Shown: positions 36,912 through 46,355, counted from the stretch's first letter. The stretch: DNA of 55,723 nucleotides from Salinivibrio siamensis (GCF_001996005.1 NZ_MUFB01000021.1:1-55723); one strand, 5' to 3'. Program-made: numbers and translations. Notes: a model not told the origin generated them from the sequence alone.

Positions 36912-39569
36912 TTATATGCCAGAAACGGAACTTCCGCTCGTATCATTTAGGGCAACGTCCAAACTTTCTAAAGCAGAAATTACCTCGTTGACAGTATGCT
37001 GGTCGAACTCAGGTAGGTCAGTCTCGTCATGTGTACCTTTGTTCAAGTACGACCAATATGCGTTTCTTCCATCTTGACCTAGCACAGCAGTGAGAGCAGA
37101 CACTATCGGCTCTTTGTTAGGTATATTTGACTGGGAGCAATTCAGCTTAGATCTTAGATTTTCAGCTAATGCCCTTAGATCCCATGCCGCCGAAGGAGAA
37201 CGACGAGAGACACTAATCAGCTTGTCCTTCTTATCACTATGCTTTCCGTAATGAAACCAAGTTTTTTCACATAAGTTCTCTAGCGCTCTTCTTGCCGACA
37301 TCAACGCGTCACGATACTCCCCTTGTGCATATAGTTCTCGTGCAGCTAATACATAATTTTTTGGTCGCCTTAATGAGTCAACTTGAATATGGTCTTCGCC
37401 AGCGCTTGATAAGAAAATATATGATTGAGACGCAAGTGACTGACTCTTACCTAGCAGTTGATGTGTGTTATTAAAGAACTCCTCACCATGCACTGCCAAA
37501 ATTATCTGACAACCTTTGAAAAAATCATCAGCAAATAAGGTTTCCCTTATGGCACGACGATGCTCATCATCAATTGCGTTCACTGGATCGTCAAAAATAA
37601 GCACCGGACAACGCTCTTTTATGTTCTTGGCAAGCAATATTGCTAGCCCAAGGCAACGGATATGCCCCTCACTCATAACATGAAGAGCATCAAATAAGGC
37701 AGAAGGGTCTTTCAAAAATGCAATGCCCAGCCGTTGATTTTGAGATAACGGAAGTTGAACAGAAGCTAATTTATCTGATTCTGAATCATAACGATTAAAA
37801 GCATTGTAAAGTCTCACAACTAGGTCGCCCAGGTCAGCAATTAACTGGCTCGGCAATCGATTCTTATATGCATTCAATCTTTCGACAAAGCTCTTATAAG
37901 AAGATGCAATCTCTTGATTTTTTTGCACTTTGGCATGCTCAGCAGCCACATCAGCTATAAGTTCAGCATTCTCCGTATCAAAACTAGTGATTGCCTGTTG
38001 CGCAGCAATAATTGCTTGTTTAGCTGTGTTTCTGCGTGTTTCTAAGACAGTGATTTGATCTTTAAACCAGCGTAAACGATTTAGCTCAGTTTGCTTGGTT
38101 GAACGTATTTGAGCGTCCTGGTCAGTCTTTTTGTCGGCTTCCTCGAGATACTTTACCTGAGCGTACAGGTGCTGCCATGGCGTAAAACCATCCGCTAACT
38201 GTTGCTGCAAGGAGTGCCACCATCCGATATCGACTTGTGAGCCAGGTGAAGTTTGAAAATTTTGGATAGCATTGTTTTGTGGCAGAAACGTCAAACAAAC
38301 ATTCAATATTTGCGAGAGGTCCAGCAACCATTGACTAACATTTTGTTGAAGCCGTTGTGCCGTTTTCTGAAGTTCTGCCAAGTGTTGCAGCTTTTGAAGT
38401 TCTTCATTAGCGTTACCGTAAGGGTTTACGGATACTTGGTTGAGCGGCGTTTTACACGCTGGGCAATGCTCTGGACTATTCGATTGTAGCTGAACAACTG
38501 CGTCGTATAGATTCTTGAATGATACCTCCTGACTTGCATTTTCCAAGTCTTTTTGATTCAACTCCAGCTCTCTGAGGTCGCCGCTAATGGAGCTACCAAG
38601 TGTCTGTAATGCGCTAATTGTTAAGTTGGTTTTATTTGCTTGGGGCTGTTGCAAATCGGTTTCTAGTCGCTGGATTGCTCCTGCATTTTCATCATCACCG
38701 TTTAGTTCAAAGACCAATTGGCTAAAGGTTGCTCCGTCACGGTACTGTGTGGCTAATGCTTGCTCCTCAACATTTAGTGTTTGCAGCTCTGCATTGTTAG
38801 TCGCTATCTGCTGCTGAGAACCAGAAAGTGCCTGCCTTTTTGTCGCTAACTGAGCTGCTTTAACACCAGTAAGATCAATATATTTTGGGTCAAACTCAGA
38901 GGTAAAATTGCGTACAAAGTCATTGAAAGAGTCTAATCCAAATAACGTTGATATAAGCTCTGTTTGCTTGGCGGGTGCCTGAGCGGCAATTCTGGAAAAG
39001 TTATCGATACGATTTTTTTCAACGAAACAAAATCTAAATAGTCCCTCATTTGCTTCAATTTCAACCTCAGTGCTTTGCTCGTTTAAGCCTGTAACAACAG
39101 GCGTAGCAAAACGATTAGCATGTGCGTTTTTCAGGTAACCACCCTGATCTCGAAAACGCTTGTTTTCCGCTTCAGCCACGTTACCCAGCAGGCTATATTC
39201 GAGGGCTTCGCAGAAGCTAGATTTTCCAGTACCGTTTGGTCCGTATATGAGGACTAAACGGCTTTCTAAATCAAAAATCTCTTGCCTAGAGAAACCACGG
39301 AATGGCCCCACAGCCATACTTTTTAACTGAGTAATCGGATAGGTTTTCTCGGCAGTTATATCGGGTACAGACTGAACCTCAATGCTTAAGGAATCCCATT
39401 TAGCCTGGGCCAAGGCAACCATTTTCTTAACCCGCTGGCCTTGATGGGTTCCGAGGGGAGTAAGTTCATCAAGGTTTTCTAAGACGAGGTTCGCGATCTT
39501 TCGCTCTCCCGGAAGAGATTCGTCTGAATCTAGAGTTCGCAAAAATCGTACATACTCAGACTCAATCAT
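36912..39569 (-). CDS. Rad50/SMC-like ATPase with zinc-hook motif
   Basis: An 885-aa SMC-family-like ATPase (AAA_23 type). Walker A GPNGTGKSSFCEALEYSLLG lies at residues 110-129, a long coiled-coil middle follows, interrupted by CPAC (about 368) resembling a Rad50 zinc hook, then the signature region (LHVMSEGHIRCLGLAILLA) and Walker B VLIFDDPVNAID near 655. About 150 further residues (from YVLAARELYAQGEYRDALMS on) form a separate helical domain. Such ATPases sense or process DNA ends and are found in several defence systems (for example Lamassu, RloC, Septu-like groups). I could not assign it to one of these: no anticodon nuclease signature is visible. Confidence 0.82.
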   Translation of the reverse strand: MIESEYVRFLRTLDSDESLPGERKIANLVLENLDELTPLGTHQGQRVKKMVALAQAKWDSLSIEVQSVPDITAEKTYPITQLKSMAVGPFRGFSRQEIFDLESRLVLIYGPNGTGKSSFCEALEYSLLGNVAEAENKRFRDQGGYLKNAHANRFATPVVTGLNEQSTEVEIEANEGLFRFCFVEKNRIDNFSRIAAQAPAKQTELISTLFGLDSFNDFVRNFTSEFDPKYIDLTGVKAAQLATKRQALSGSQQQIATNNAELQTLNVEEQALATQYRDGATFSQLVFELNGDDENAGAIQRLETDLQQPQANKTNLTISALQTLGSSISGDLRELELNQKDLENASQEVSFKNLYDAVVQLQSNSPEHCPACKTPLNQVSVNPYGNANEELQKLQHLAELQKTAQRLQQNVSQWLLDLSQILNVCLTFLPQNNAIQNFQTSPGSQVDIGWWHSLQQQLADGFTPWQHLYAQVKYLEEADKKTDQDAQIRSTKQTELNRLRWFKDQITVLETRRNTAKQAIIAAQQAITSFDTENAELIADVAAEHAKVQKNQEIASSYKSFVERLNAYKNRLPSQLIADLGDLVVRLYNAFNRYDSESDKLASVQLPLSQNQRLGIAFLKDPSALFDALHVMSEGHIRCLGLAILLAKNIKERCPVLIFDDPVNAIDDEHRRAIRETLFADDFFKGCQIILAVHGEEFFNNTHQLLGKSQSLASQSYIFLSSAGEDHIQVDSLRRPKNYVLAARELYAQGEYRDALMSARRALENLCEKTWFHYGKHSDKKDKLISVSRRSPSAAWDLRALAENLRSKLNCSQSNIPNKEPIVSALTAVLGQDGRNAYWSYLNKGTHDETDLPEFDQHTVNEVISALESLDVALNDTSGSSVSGI

Positions 39570-40570
39570 AATACTTCCTTAGATTCCATTTCTTCATTTT
39601 CTGAAGAGCCTCTCCGGGTTTCTTGTGGTGGGTCTCCAGCCTCCAAATTTGCATAGACTCTCCTATTTCCTAACGGTTGTAATAGTGCATATGCTATCTA
39701 TCTCAACTCAAACATTCACACTAATCCCAAACGAAACTTTTCAAGGGTATTATTCCGATAGCTTCTATTTTCTCGTCCTAGGTTAGCATGAGCCTGTCAA
39801 GAAGAACGCGCACGTTATTTGGTTTCAAATTAACCATCCAGGGTGTAGCCATGCCATCAGCGATCAGTACCAGTAGGTACCTAACATGCCGCCTAGTTGG
39901 CGTCACTGGAGTTAGTCTATCAACGGCTGTTTTGGTTTTCGTGCGCTGTTGTCCAAACTGTTAGATAAACCATATTTTGTGAACTGGCTGCAAAAATATT
40001 GCTAGGGACACAAAGAGGAGTTACTTAGGTAGGCTCTGTGTGACTGATTGGAGCGAGGGCTTATCAACGTCAGTTAAAAATTGACCCACCCACACGCTTA
40101 TCCTGTCCTGCGTGACAGGGTAGGTGTGTTGGTATGTATAGCTGAAGAATAATTGGCGCTACACAGGTCGGGTGATTGACATAACTTCGCTACAAGGAAG
40201 AGCCGACTCGTTAGACTTGAGAAACGAAAGATAAAATAGTTGCCTCTGAAGGCAATAGAGGCAGGTCAGTGATCAGTTGATAGGCTTTTCACCTTAATCT
40301 ACATCGATCAGCTAAAAGCCAACAACAGACCCAACATCTGTACATTCATGCAGGCTAAGTAAAGAGCCTGGATGGCAATGAGATTTGAGGGTTTTAATGG
40401 TCCCCGTACCCCATGCCGTACCCAGAGCGATTTTTGGTTGATTTAAATGACCGTAAATCCCTTATTTGATGCGCTCTAACCACACCCCCGCTTCGGTATA
40501 GTGGGTAGATTGCTTGGCCCCCATGCGGGGTCAGAGTATTCAGGTAGCGTGTTTTTATCAGGGTCTACGG
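39570..40570. other. One-kilobase non-coding stretch upstream of the P4-type integrase end
   Basis: No supported gene. It includes a stem-loop CCTGTC / GACAGG (40102-40119), a short stem GTACC / GGTAC near 39867, and many stop codons in all frames. The left part must contain the promoter of the Rad50-like operon. It may hold decayed mobile-element sequence. Confidence 0.4.
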
Positions 40571-41809
40571 TTAGATCACTTTAAGCTGCTTAGTCCCAGT
40601 CACAGAGAGGCTCCCTTTAGCTGCTTGCTCGATGTGTCCACTCCACCAGCACATCATTGGGCGTCGGCGTTCGATGTAGTCTGTCCGGTTATATGCACTC
40701 CGTACCTGGTTGTCATCAACGTGGGCAAGTGCGGACTCGATAAGGTCTGCATCAAAACCCTGCTCGTTGAGTGTAGTACTTGCCAGGGAGCGTAGCCCAT
40801 GACTCACTAGCCGGTCGGCAAACCCCATTCGTTTTAGTGCCATATTGGCCGTTTGGCTATTACAAGGTTTTTGCGGATCACGATCTGAAGGAAATATAAA
40901 ATCACGATGACCACTTATCGGCTTGATCACTTCTAATATCGCCAGCATCTGCTCTGTGAGTGGGATCCGGTGTTCTCTTCTTTTTTTTGTCCTCTCCGCC
41001 GGGATAATCCATAGTTCGTTATCCCAGTCTATTTCATCCCATCGCGCAGCTGCCGCTTCTGCTGGTCGTGTCATGGTGTGTAGCTGCCATTCGATTAGGC
41101 ACCGGGTAACCCGTTTAATATTCGCGTAAGCAAGCTTTTGCATTAACTCTGGTAGTTCATCGGGAGTTAGCGCTGCCATATGGTTCTTTTTGGGCTTTTT
41201 GAATGCAGCGCCAATGCCCGATAACGGATTAGCGTGGATAAGGCCACAGTTAACCGCGTAGTTCATCATTTCGTTTAGTCGTTGGACCAAACGCTTTAAT
41301 GTCTCTAGGCTGCCCGATGCTTCAATGGGCTTTAAGGCATCTATCACCATAGGGGCAGTGATTTTGGAAAGGGGAGTAGCGCCAAGCTTTGGAAAAATGT
41401 GACGTTCCAGAGAGCGCCATATATCGGTCGCGTATCCCTCAGTCACTTGCTCTTTTTTCAGCTCGAACCACTGGTAGGCGACTTTCTCTACCGTATGCTC
41501 GGTGAGCGCAATCTCTTGCCTTTGTTGCTCTTCACGGTGTTCCTTAGGATCGATGTTTTGAGCGAGGAGGGCTCTTGCATCCATGGTCGCTTTACGCGCT
41601 TGAGAGAGGGTAACAGTGGGATAGGCACCGAGGCTGAGGTTGGTGCGCTTTTTGGTGAATGGGCGCAGGTAATTAAAAAGCCAAAGCTTAGAGCCGGTTG
41701 GTTTAACTCTTAATCTGAGCCCGTCGCCATCATAGAGTAGGTACTCTTTCTCTTCTGGCGTTGCCGCTTTTATCTTCTTATCCGTAAGCTTAGCTATGAT
41801 TTTAGCCAT
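40571..41809 (-). CDS. int: P4-type tyrosine integrase (DUF4102 N-terminus)
   Basis: A 412-aa integrase of the P4/CP4-57 family, the group that typically inserts into tRNA and ssrA genes. The N-terminal arm-binding DUF4102 domain is clear (KLTDKKIKAATPEEKEYLLY then LRPFTKKRTNLSLGAYPTV). Catalytic residues: Arg in TMTRPAEAAAARWDEID, SHGLRSLAST for HxxR, His in LAHVDDNQVRSAYNR with the Tyr nearby. It reads away from ssrA, with its start ~170 bases from the tmRNA 3' end, the standard position. Several GTGTAC-type repeats between the two are likely arm sites. It is the probable mover of the 23.78-41.97 kb element. Confidence 0.96.
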   Translation of the reverse strand: MAKIIAKLTDKKIKAATPEEKEYLLYDGDGLRLRVKPTGSKLWLFNYLRPFTKKRTNLSLGAYPTVTLSQARKATMDARALLAQNIDPKEHREEQQRQEIALTEHTVEKVAYQWFELKKEQVTEGYATDIWRSLERHIFPKLGATPLSKITAPMVIDALKPIEASGSLETLKRLVQRLNEMMNYAVNCGLIHANPLSGIGAAFKKPKKNHMAALTPDELPELMQKLAYANIKRVTRCLIEWQLHTMTRPAEAAAARWDEIDWDNELWIIPAERTKKRREHRIPLTEQMLAILEVIKPISGHRDFIFPSDRDPQKPCNSQTANMALKRMGFADRLVSHGLRSLASTTLNEQGFDADLIESALAHVDDNQVRSAYNRTDYIERRRPMMCWWSGHIEQAAKGSLSVTGTKQLKVI

Positions 41810-41811
41810 AA

Positions 41812-41861
41812 TGGGTACACCTCTCAGCCTCCATTTTTATCAGTGTACACCTCGGTGTACC
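41812..41861. promoter_or_regulatory. Integrase arm-site cluster / int promoter region
   Basis: Three related motifs: GGGTACACCT (41814 region), GTGTACACCT (41844 region) and CGGTGTACCT (41853-41862). The octamer GGTGTACC recurs in repeat B at the other proposed end of the element. This spacing of repeated motifs between an integrase gene and its core site is typical of arm-type integrase binding sites, which also repress int. Confidence 0.55.
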
Positions 41862-41940
41862 TAAAAATCAAAGCGGTTGGTGGACCTCTATGGACCTTTA
41901 TGAACGCTAAGTTGTTGATTTTTCGTTATTTTAGACAATA

Positions 41941-41966
41941 AAAAAGACGTCCGTGGACGTCTTTGA
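41941..41966 (-). terminator. Terminator downstream of ssrA, on the island side
   Basis: Perfect 10-bp stem AAAGACGTCC / GGACGTCTTT with a two-base loop; on the minus strand it is followed by TTTTTATTG. It stops tmRNA transcription before the integrase. Because it lies beyond the tmRNA end it was brought by the island and replaces the native terminator. Confidence 0.85.
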
Positions 41967-41975
41967 ATATAAAAT

Positions 41976-42342
41976 TGGTGGAGCTGGCGGGAGTTGAACC
42001 CGCGTCCAGAATCAGTCTAACCAATGGCGCTACATGCTTAGTTTGTCTTTAATCTCGTCAGTGTGCTGCGGACAAACACGCCACACAAAGACATACCCAA
42101 CTTAGTTTTAACGCTTCAGCTCTTGGGTCAAAGCATCCACGCGATCCTGTTTGGTTTTGACTATCCTGAATCCCCGTCCTACAGGCGGAGGCTAGGGAGG
42201 ATAGGCACTCAACAGGTTATTAAGCTGCTAGTGCGTAGTTTTCGTCGTTTGCGACTATTTTTTTGCGGCTTTTTACGAGGCCAACCGCCCCTCGGCATGC
42301 TCCACGGGCCTTCTCAATCCTGTCGAATCCTGAATCAGCCCC
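41976..42342 (-). ncRNA. ssrA: tmRNA (transfer-messenger RNA)
   Basis: Rescues stalled ribosomes together with SmpB. The gene is 367 bases long on the minus strand. Its 5' end begins GGGGCTGATTCAGGATTCGA, its 3' end is GGTTCAACTCCCGCCAGC followed by TCCACCA (the CCA is encoded). The tag codons lie at 42220-42252 and give ANDENYALAA followed by TAA TAA. The tRNA-like end forms the attachment core of the island, and the integration has left the gene complete. smpB lies immediately upstream. Confidence 0.98.
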
Positions 42343-42358
42343 AGAGTGTGAGCGGCAG

Positions 42359-42386
42359 AGTCTAACAGATTGATCTGCCGCGTCAA
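42359..42386 (-). promoter_or_regulatory. ssrA promoter overlapping a palindrome
   Basis: On the minus strand TTGACG and TAGACT are 16 bases apart, ending about 16 bases before the mature tmRNA start, consistent with a short processed leader. The same stretch holds the perfect inverted repeat GCGGCAGA / TCTGCCGC (42352-42381), which can also terminate smpB. smpB ends 4 bases upstream. Confidence 0.65.
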
Positions 42387-42389
42387 CGA

Positions 42390-42875
42390 TTAACGCGCTG
42401 CGTTTTTCATGATCCTGGACTTTTGACGTTGCCAGTCTCTATCTTTCGCGGTATCGCGCTTATCGTGTAACTTCTTACCTTTTGCCAACCCTATCTTCAG
42501 TTTAGCAAAAGATTGTTTCCAGTATAAAGACAGTGCCACCACCGTGAAACCGTCTCGATTGACTTTGCCTAGCAAGGTATCAAGCTCACGCCGCTTAAGC
42601 AATAACTTACGGGTGCGCTGTGGATCGGCCACCACATGCGTGGAAGCCACATTAAGCGGGGTAATGGTAGCCCCGAACAAGAAGGCTTCCCCGTCTTTTA
42701 ACAACACATAGCTTTCACTGATATTGGCTTTACCTGCTCGGAGTGCTTTCACCTCCCAACCTTGTAGCTCAAGCCCTGCCTCGAAGTCATCTTCAATGAA
42801 GTATTCAAAGCGCGCTTTTTTATTCAGTGCAATGGTGTTGCTGTTTGCTTTGTTCTTTGCGTTTTTCTTAGCCAT
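42390..42875 (-). CDS. smpB: SsrA-binding protein SmpB
   Basis: The 161-aa partner of tmRNA in trans-translation: it binds the tRNA-like domain and delivers it to stalled ribosomes. Diagnostic stretches are [54 protein letters not shown] and the basic tail with [17 protein letters not shown]. Length and layout are standard. It is transcribed just ahead of ssrA and divergently from the ratAB pair. Confidence 0.98.
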   Translation of the reverse strand: MAKKNAKNKANSNTIALNKKARFEYFIEDDFEAGLELQGWEVKALRAGKANISESYVLLKDGEAFLFGATITPLNVASTHVVADPQRTRKLLLKRRELDTLLGKVNRDGFTVVALSLYWKQSFAKLKIGLAKGKKLHDKRDTAKDRDWQRQKSRIMKNAAR

Positions 42876-43030
42876 AGTGTGCGCATTATAAAGGCGATAT
42901 ATCGAAGAATGAAAGGATTATCGTACTCAAGGGCAGAAAGAGTAAGACTTTATTCGCGATGTTGTTTGCTAACATTGGTCAAAGTGGGTCTCGATGGTAT
43001 TATCTCGCGGTTAACTTGCAAGGAGTCCCT

Positions 43031-43462
43031 ATGCCGCAAATCATCCGCTCGGCTTTAGTGCCGTACAGTGCTGAGCAAATGTTTGCCTTGGTGAACGATG
43101 TTGAATCCTATCCCGCTTTTTTGCCCGGGTGTGTGAGTACCCGTCTTATTGAGCACACAGACACCACCATGGTTGCGTCGTTAGATGTGGCGAAAGCGGG
43201 CATAAAGAAAACATTTACCACTAAGAATTATCTGGTAGATAACAGCCGAATTGATATGACGCTGGTGGATGGACCATTTAAACGCTTGAGTGGTGGCTGG
43301 AAATTCACGCCACTATCAAGCGATGCGTGTAAAATCGAATTAGATCTCGAGTTTGAGTTTACTAACCGCTTGGTTGAAGCTGCCTTTGGCCGTATCTTCA
43401 GCGAGTTAACCAGTAGCATGGTGAAGGCGTTTACAGAGCGAGCGAAAGAGATTTATGAGTGA
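43031..43462 (+). CDS. ratA: RatA family START-domain (coenzyme Q10-binding-like) protein
   Basis: A 143-aa small START/Bet v1-like protein (Coq10 type). In E. coli RatA is described as a toxin that blocks 70S ribosome association; in other lineages the family binds ubiquinone. Identified from the motif MPQIIRSALVPYSAEQMFAL and the DVESYPAFLPGCVSTRL stretch. Start at 43031 has AAGGAGT upstream; the frame could begin 24 codons earlier, without a ribosome site. Overlaps ratB by 8 bases. Confidence 0.95.
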   Translation: MPQIIRSALVPYSAEQMFALVNDVESYPAFLPGCVSTRLIEHTDTTMVASLDVAKAGIKKTFTTKNYLVDNSRIDMTLVDGPFKRLSGGWKFTPLSSDACKIELDLEFEFTNRLVEAAFGRIFSELTSSMVKAFTERAKEIYE

Positions 43463-43805
43463 AGAGACATTGCTGCATGTTGAAGTGGTTTACCCGTTGC
43501 CTAATGAGCAGCGCATCTTCAACTGCGTGGTGAAGCCCGACTCGACGGTGGAAGATATTATTCGTCAATCAGGTGTCTTAAGCGCCTATCCGGAGATTGA
43601 TCTTGCGACCAACAAGGTTGGGGTATTTAGCCGACCGGTGAAACTAGACGCGCAAGTGCGCGACGGGGATCGCATTGAGATTTACCGGCCGCTGCAAGCC
43701 GACCCGAAAGAGATCCGCCGTCGCCGCGCCGAGCGCGCGAAACAAGAGGGGAAAGCCGATCCTGTCACCGGGGGCCGTGTTGATTCCCAGCGCAAACGCT
43801 CGTAA
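43455..43805 (+). CDS. ratB: RnfH/RatB ubiquitin-fold family protein
   Basis: A 116-aa beta-grasp (ubiquitin-like) protein of the RnfH family, recognised by HVEVVYPLPNEQRIFNCVV, the DSTVEDIIRQSGVL segment and VGVFSRPVKLDAQVRDGDRI, followed by EIYRPL. The C-terminus is strongly basic. It overlaps the ratA stop region and is followed by a terminator. The molecular role is not established; the pair ratA-ratB is conserved beside smpB in gammaproteobacteria. Confidence 0.94.
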   Translation: MSEETLLHVEVVYPLPNEQRIFNCVVKPDSTVEDIIRQSGVLSAYPEIDLATNKVGVFSRPVKLDAQVRDGDRIEIYRPLQADPKEIRRRRAERAKQEGKADPVTGGRVDSQRKRS

Positions 43806-43817
43806 CGGGGTAAAAAG

Positions 43818-43839
43818 AAAGGCGCCGATCGGCGCCTTT
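43818..43839. terminator. Bidirectional terminator between ratB and bamE
   Basis: Perfect 10-bp stem AAAGGCGCCG / CGGCGCCTTT with a two-base loop, between convergent genes. Confidence 0.9.
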
Positions 43840-43887
43840 ACTAAAGGATGAATATATAGCGGCATCAGAGTGCCGGATGCATCACCG

Positions 43888-44244
43888 TTACTGAACGGCT
43901 TCGAAAAATTGCTCGCCCGGCTCGAAATCACCGTCCATGTTGACTAATTGGTTATTATCGTCAAAGGAGAGGACCAGATCTTTTTGTGTCGGCGCTTCAT
44001 GGCCAGGTTGTTGCCATTGCACAAAGTACCAAGTGTTGGGGTAGCCTGACTCAACGAGCATAGGAGGACCGAGAAGGAACTTAACCTGCTCTTTGGTCAT
44101 GCCAAATTTCAAGGCGTCCACGGCCTTTTCTTCAATGTAATTTCCTTGGTTTATATCCACTCGATAAACCAGTTTTTCGGCATAAGAGCAGCCCATCATG
44201 GCAATCGCCATCAGAGAGGCAACGGCGGCTTTAGTCCAACCCAT
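43888..44244 (-). CDS. bamE: Outer membrane protein assembly factor BamE (SmpA)
   Basis: A small lipoprotein of the BAM complex that helps insert beta-barrel proteins into the outer membrane. The signal peptide ends in the lipobox MMGC (Cys at about residue 19), with AEKLVYRVDINQGNYIEEKA directly after, then the conserved KFGMTKEQVKFLLGPPM and PNTWYFVQW. About 118 aa. Start at 44244 gives a normal-length signal peptide; a 12-codon upstream extension exists and was rejected for adding charged residues. Confidence 0.95.
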   Translation of the reverse strand: MGWTKAAVASLMAIAMMGCSYAEKLVYRVDINQGNYIEEKAVDALKFGMTKEQVKFLLGPPMLVESGYPNTWYFVQWQQPGHEAPTQKDLVLSFDDNNQLVNMDGDFEPGEQFFEAVQ

Positions 44245-44425
44245 AGTTAATATCTTCACTGTCTTTTGATGGCAAATCACGTCTTTCGAAGACGCTTAGC
44301 AGTTCGTGCCTGCTGGCTTTCGCGTCCCGAGTATAATCAAGCAGAGAATATATGTAAAAAACCTGCTAACGACCAGCGTTTGGACGGTGATAATGTGAAA
44401 AAGTTCGACGTGTGTAAGGAAATAA

Positions 44426-44458
44426 CCGAGAAAAGCAGAGCTAGTGCACTTTTCTCGG
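44426..44458 (-). terminator. Hairpin downstream of recN
   Basis: Perfect 10-bp stem CCGAGAAAAG / CTTTTCTCGG, 40 bases beyond the recN stop. The T run on the minus side is weak (GGTTATTTCC), so termination is probable rather than certain. Confidence 0.6.
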
Positions 44459-44497
44459 TCTTAATGCCACATTCAACGCTGTTTTGACTTGGCAGAA

Positions 44498-46165
44498 TCA
44501 AGCGGCCACTAGAAGATCTTCCGCGTTTGCGAGGGTGCGATCAGTGATTTCACTGCCGCCCAGTAACCGTGCAAGTTCACTAATTCGTGCCTGATAGTCG
44601 AGCGGGTACATACGGGTTGTGGTGCTGCCTTTCTCTGTGTCTTTGGCAACAAACATTTGCTGATGGCCACAGCCTGCGACTTGCGGCAAGTGGGTGACGC
44701 ACATCACTTGGGTGGAGTCGCCAAGTTGACGCAAGAGTTTGCCCACAATCGCTGCTGTAGGTCCACTGATCCCCACATCAACCTCATCAAAGATAAGGCT
44801 TGGTGTTTCAACCTTTTGCGCGGTGATGACTTGAATGGCAAGTGAGATTCGAGAGAGCTCGCCGCCGGATGCCACTTTAGCCAGTGGCTGTAAAGGCTGA
44901 CCTGGGTTCGTCGACACAAGAAACGCCACAGCATCGCCACCCAGTGGGCTGAGGTGGGTTTCCGCTTTATTCTCGACTTGGATCTCGAAGCTACCATGTT
45001 CCATGCTCAGCTGGTGCATGCTTTGCGTGATCAGTTTGTTCAATTCTTTGGCATAGCGGCGGCGGCTTTTGCTCAACTTCTCAGCGGTGTCGAGACAGTC
45101 AGCAAACTGCTTGTCCACATCGGCTTGCAATTGCTCAATCGCCTCATCGTTATGTCCCAGTTTCTCCAACTCTTGAATCAATTGTTGATGCGTTTCATAT
45201 AATGCATCGGGTTGAACCTGATGTTTACGCGCCAAACTCATGATAGTGCTCATGCGCTGATCTAGATACTGAAGGCGTTGAGGATCCATATCGAGTTGAT
45301 CAAGATAACTGCTCACTTCTTGACTCGTCTCTTGCGTTTGGATCCGCGCCTCTTCAAGCATCTCAGCGAGCGGTGAAAAGTGATTGTCCATCGCGGCTAA
45401 TTCACTTAAACGCTGTTGAGCGGCGGTCAATAAACTTAGGGTGTTAGTTTCTTCGCCTTCACTGAGTAGATCCACTACCGCCTGACTGGTCATGGCGATA
45501 TCACCACTGTTCGATAAGCGCTTGTGTTCTTCTTCAATGTGTTGGTATTCCTCTTCACCCAATGCGAGTTCATTGAGTTCACCCACTTGATATTCCAATA
45601 GCTGTTGCTGAGCATCAATGTCATCTTTTTTCTTGATCAATGCTTTTAGCTCATTTTTAGTGCGGCGCCAACGCTGATAGCGTGTCGCCATTTTATCCAG
45701 CAAAGACTGGTGACCGGCGTATTGATCCAACAAGGTAATCTGGTGTTCGGGACGTAACAGCTGTTGATGCGCATGCTGACCGTGGATATTAATCAATAAC
45801 TGCCCAAGCGCTTTTTGTTGTGAGGCGGGAACCGGGTTTCCGTTAATGTATGCGCGTGAACGACCTTCTTTGGTGATCACACGCCTTAGAATGCAATCGT
45901 CGCCGTCTTCGAGTTCGTTATCTTGTAGCCAGCGACGCGCGGCACTGTTTTGCTCTAGGGTGAAACTGGCAGAAATCTCTGCGCGCTTTTCACCCGGGCG
46001 AACCATATTGGCATCGGCACGATCGCCAAGGCACAAACCCAGCGCATCGATAGAAATGGATTTACCCGCCCCGGTTTCACCGGTGATCGCCGTCATGCCT
46101 TTACTAAACTCCAGCTCCAAGGATTTAACGATGGCAAAGTTTTGAATGGTTATATCGGCTAACAT
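44498..46165 (-). CDS. recN: DNA repair protein RecN
   Basis: SMC-like ATPase of double-strand-break repair. Walker [21 protein letters not shown] at the N-terminus (about residues 28-47), long coiled coils in the middle with an '[14 protein letters not shown]'-type Q-loop region, the signature segment [15 protein letters not shown] and Walker [13 protein letters not shown] near the end. About 555 aa, normal for the family. Start at 46165 (ATG) preferred over an upstream GTG because AGGTG lies correctly before it. Two LexA-like boxes stand in the promoter, so it is an SOS gene. Confidence 0.97.
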   Translation of the reverse strand: MLADITIQNFAIVKSLELEFSKGMTAITGETGAGKSISIDALGLCLGDRADANMVRPGEKRAEISASFTLEQNSAARRWLQDNELEDGDDCILRRVITKEGRSRAYINGNPVPASQQKALGQLLINIHGQHAHQQLLRPEHQITLLDQYAGHQSLLDKMATRYQRWRRTKNELKALIKKKDDIDAQQQLLEYQVGELNELALGEEEYQHIEEEHKRLSNSGDIAMTSQAVVDLLSEGEETNTLSLLTAAQQRLSELAAMDNHFSPLAEMLEEARIQTQETSQEVSSYLDQLDMDPQRLQYLDQRMSTIMSLARKHQVQPDALYETHQQLIQELEKLGHNDEAIEQLQADVDKQFADCLDTAEKLSKSRRRYAKELNKLITQSMHQLSMEHGSFEIQVENKAETHLSPLGGDAVAFLVSTNPGQPLQPLAKVASGGELSRISLAIQVITAQKVETPSLIFDEVDVGISGPTAAIVGKLLRQLGDSTQVMCVTHLPQVAGCGHQQMFVAKDTEKGSTTTRMYPLDYQARISELARLLGGSEITDRTLANAEDLLVAA

Positions 46166-46190
46166 AGTAAACACCTGTATCTATCAACAA

Positions 46191-46206
46191 CTGTGTATAG
46201 ATACAG
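46191..46206 (-). promoter_or_regulatory. LexA box (SOS operator) of recN
   Basis: CTGTGTATAGATACAG fits the CTGT-N8-ACAG consensus, about 25-40 bases upstream of the recN start. A second, imperfect site (CTGT-N8-CCAG) is at 46213-46228. Paired boxes are typical for recN. Confidence 0.85.
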
Positions 46207-46287
46207 TATATACTGTTTTTTCATCCAGTGAATACTGTTTAGCAAGAATTGTTGTGAATGCGATGAACAGCACAAAAATTGTGCATG

Positions 46288-46308
46288 AAAAAAGCAGGAA
46301 GACCTGCT
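46288..46308 (-). terminator. nadK terminator
   Basis: On the minus strand AGCAGG-TCTT-CCTGCT is followed by TTTTTC, just after the nadK stop and before the recN promoter. Confidence 0.8.
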
Positions 46309-46355
46309 CTTTATCGGATGCGGAGAATAAGAATAAGAATAAGGAAGTGGCTCGC

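Noticed and set aside
36912-39569. RloC/PrrC anticodon nuclease
   Set aside because: The hook-like CPAC fits RloC, but the anticodon-nuclease residues are not visible in the C-terminal domain.
40075-40125. Insertion-sequence end (TTGACCCACC and nearby stem)
   Set aside because: No second end or transposase found; too little sequence to support it.
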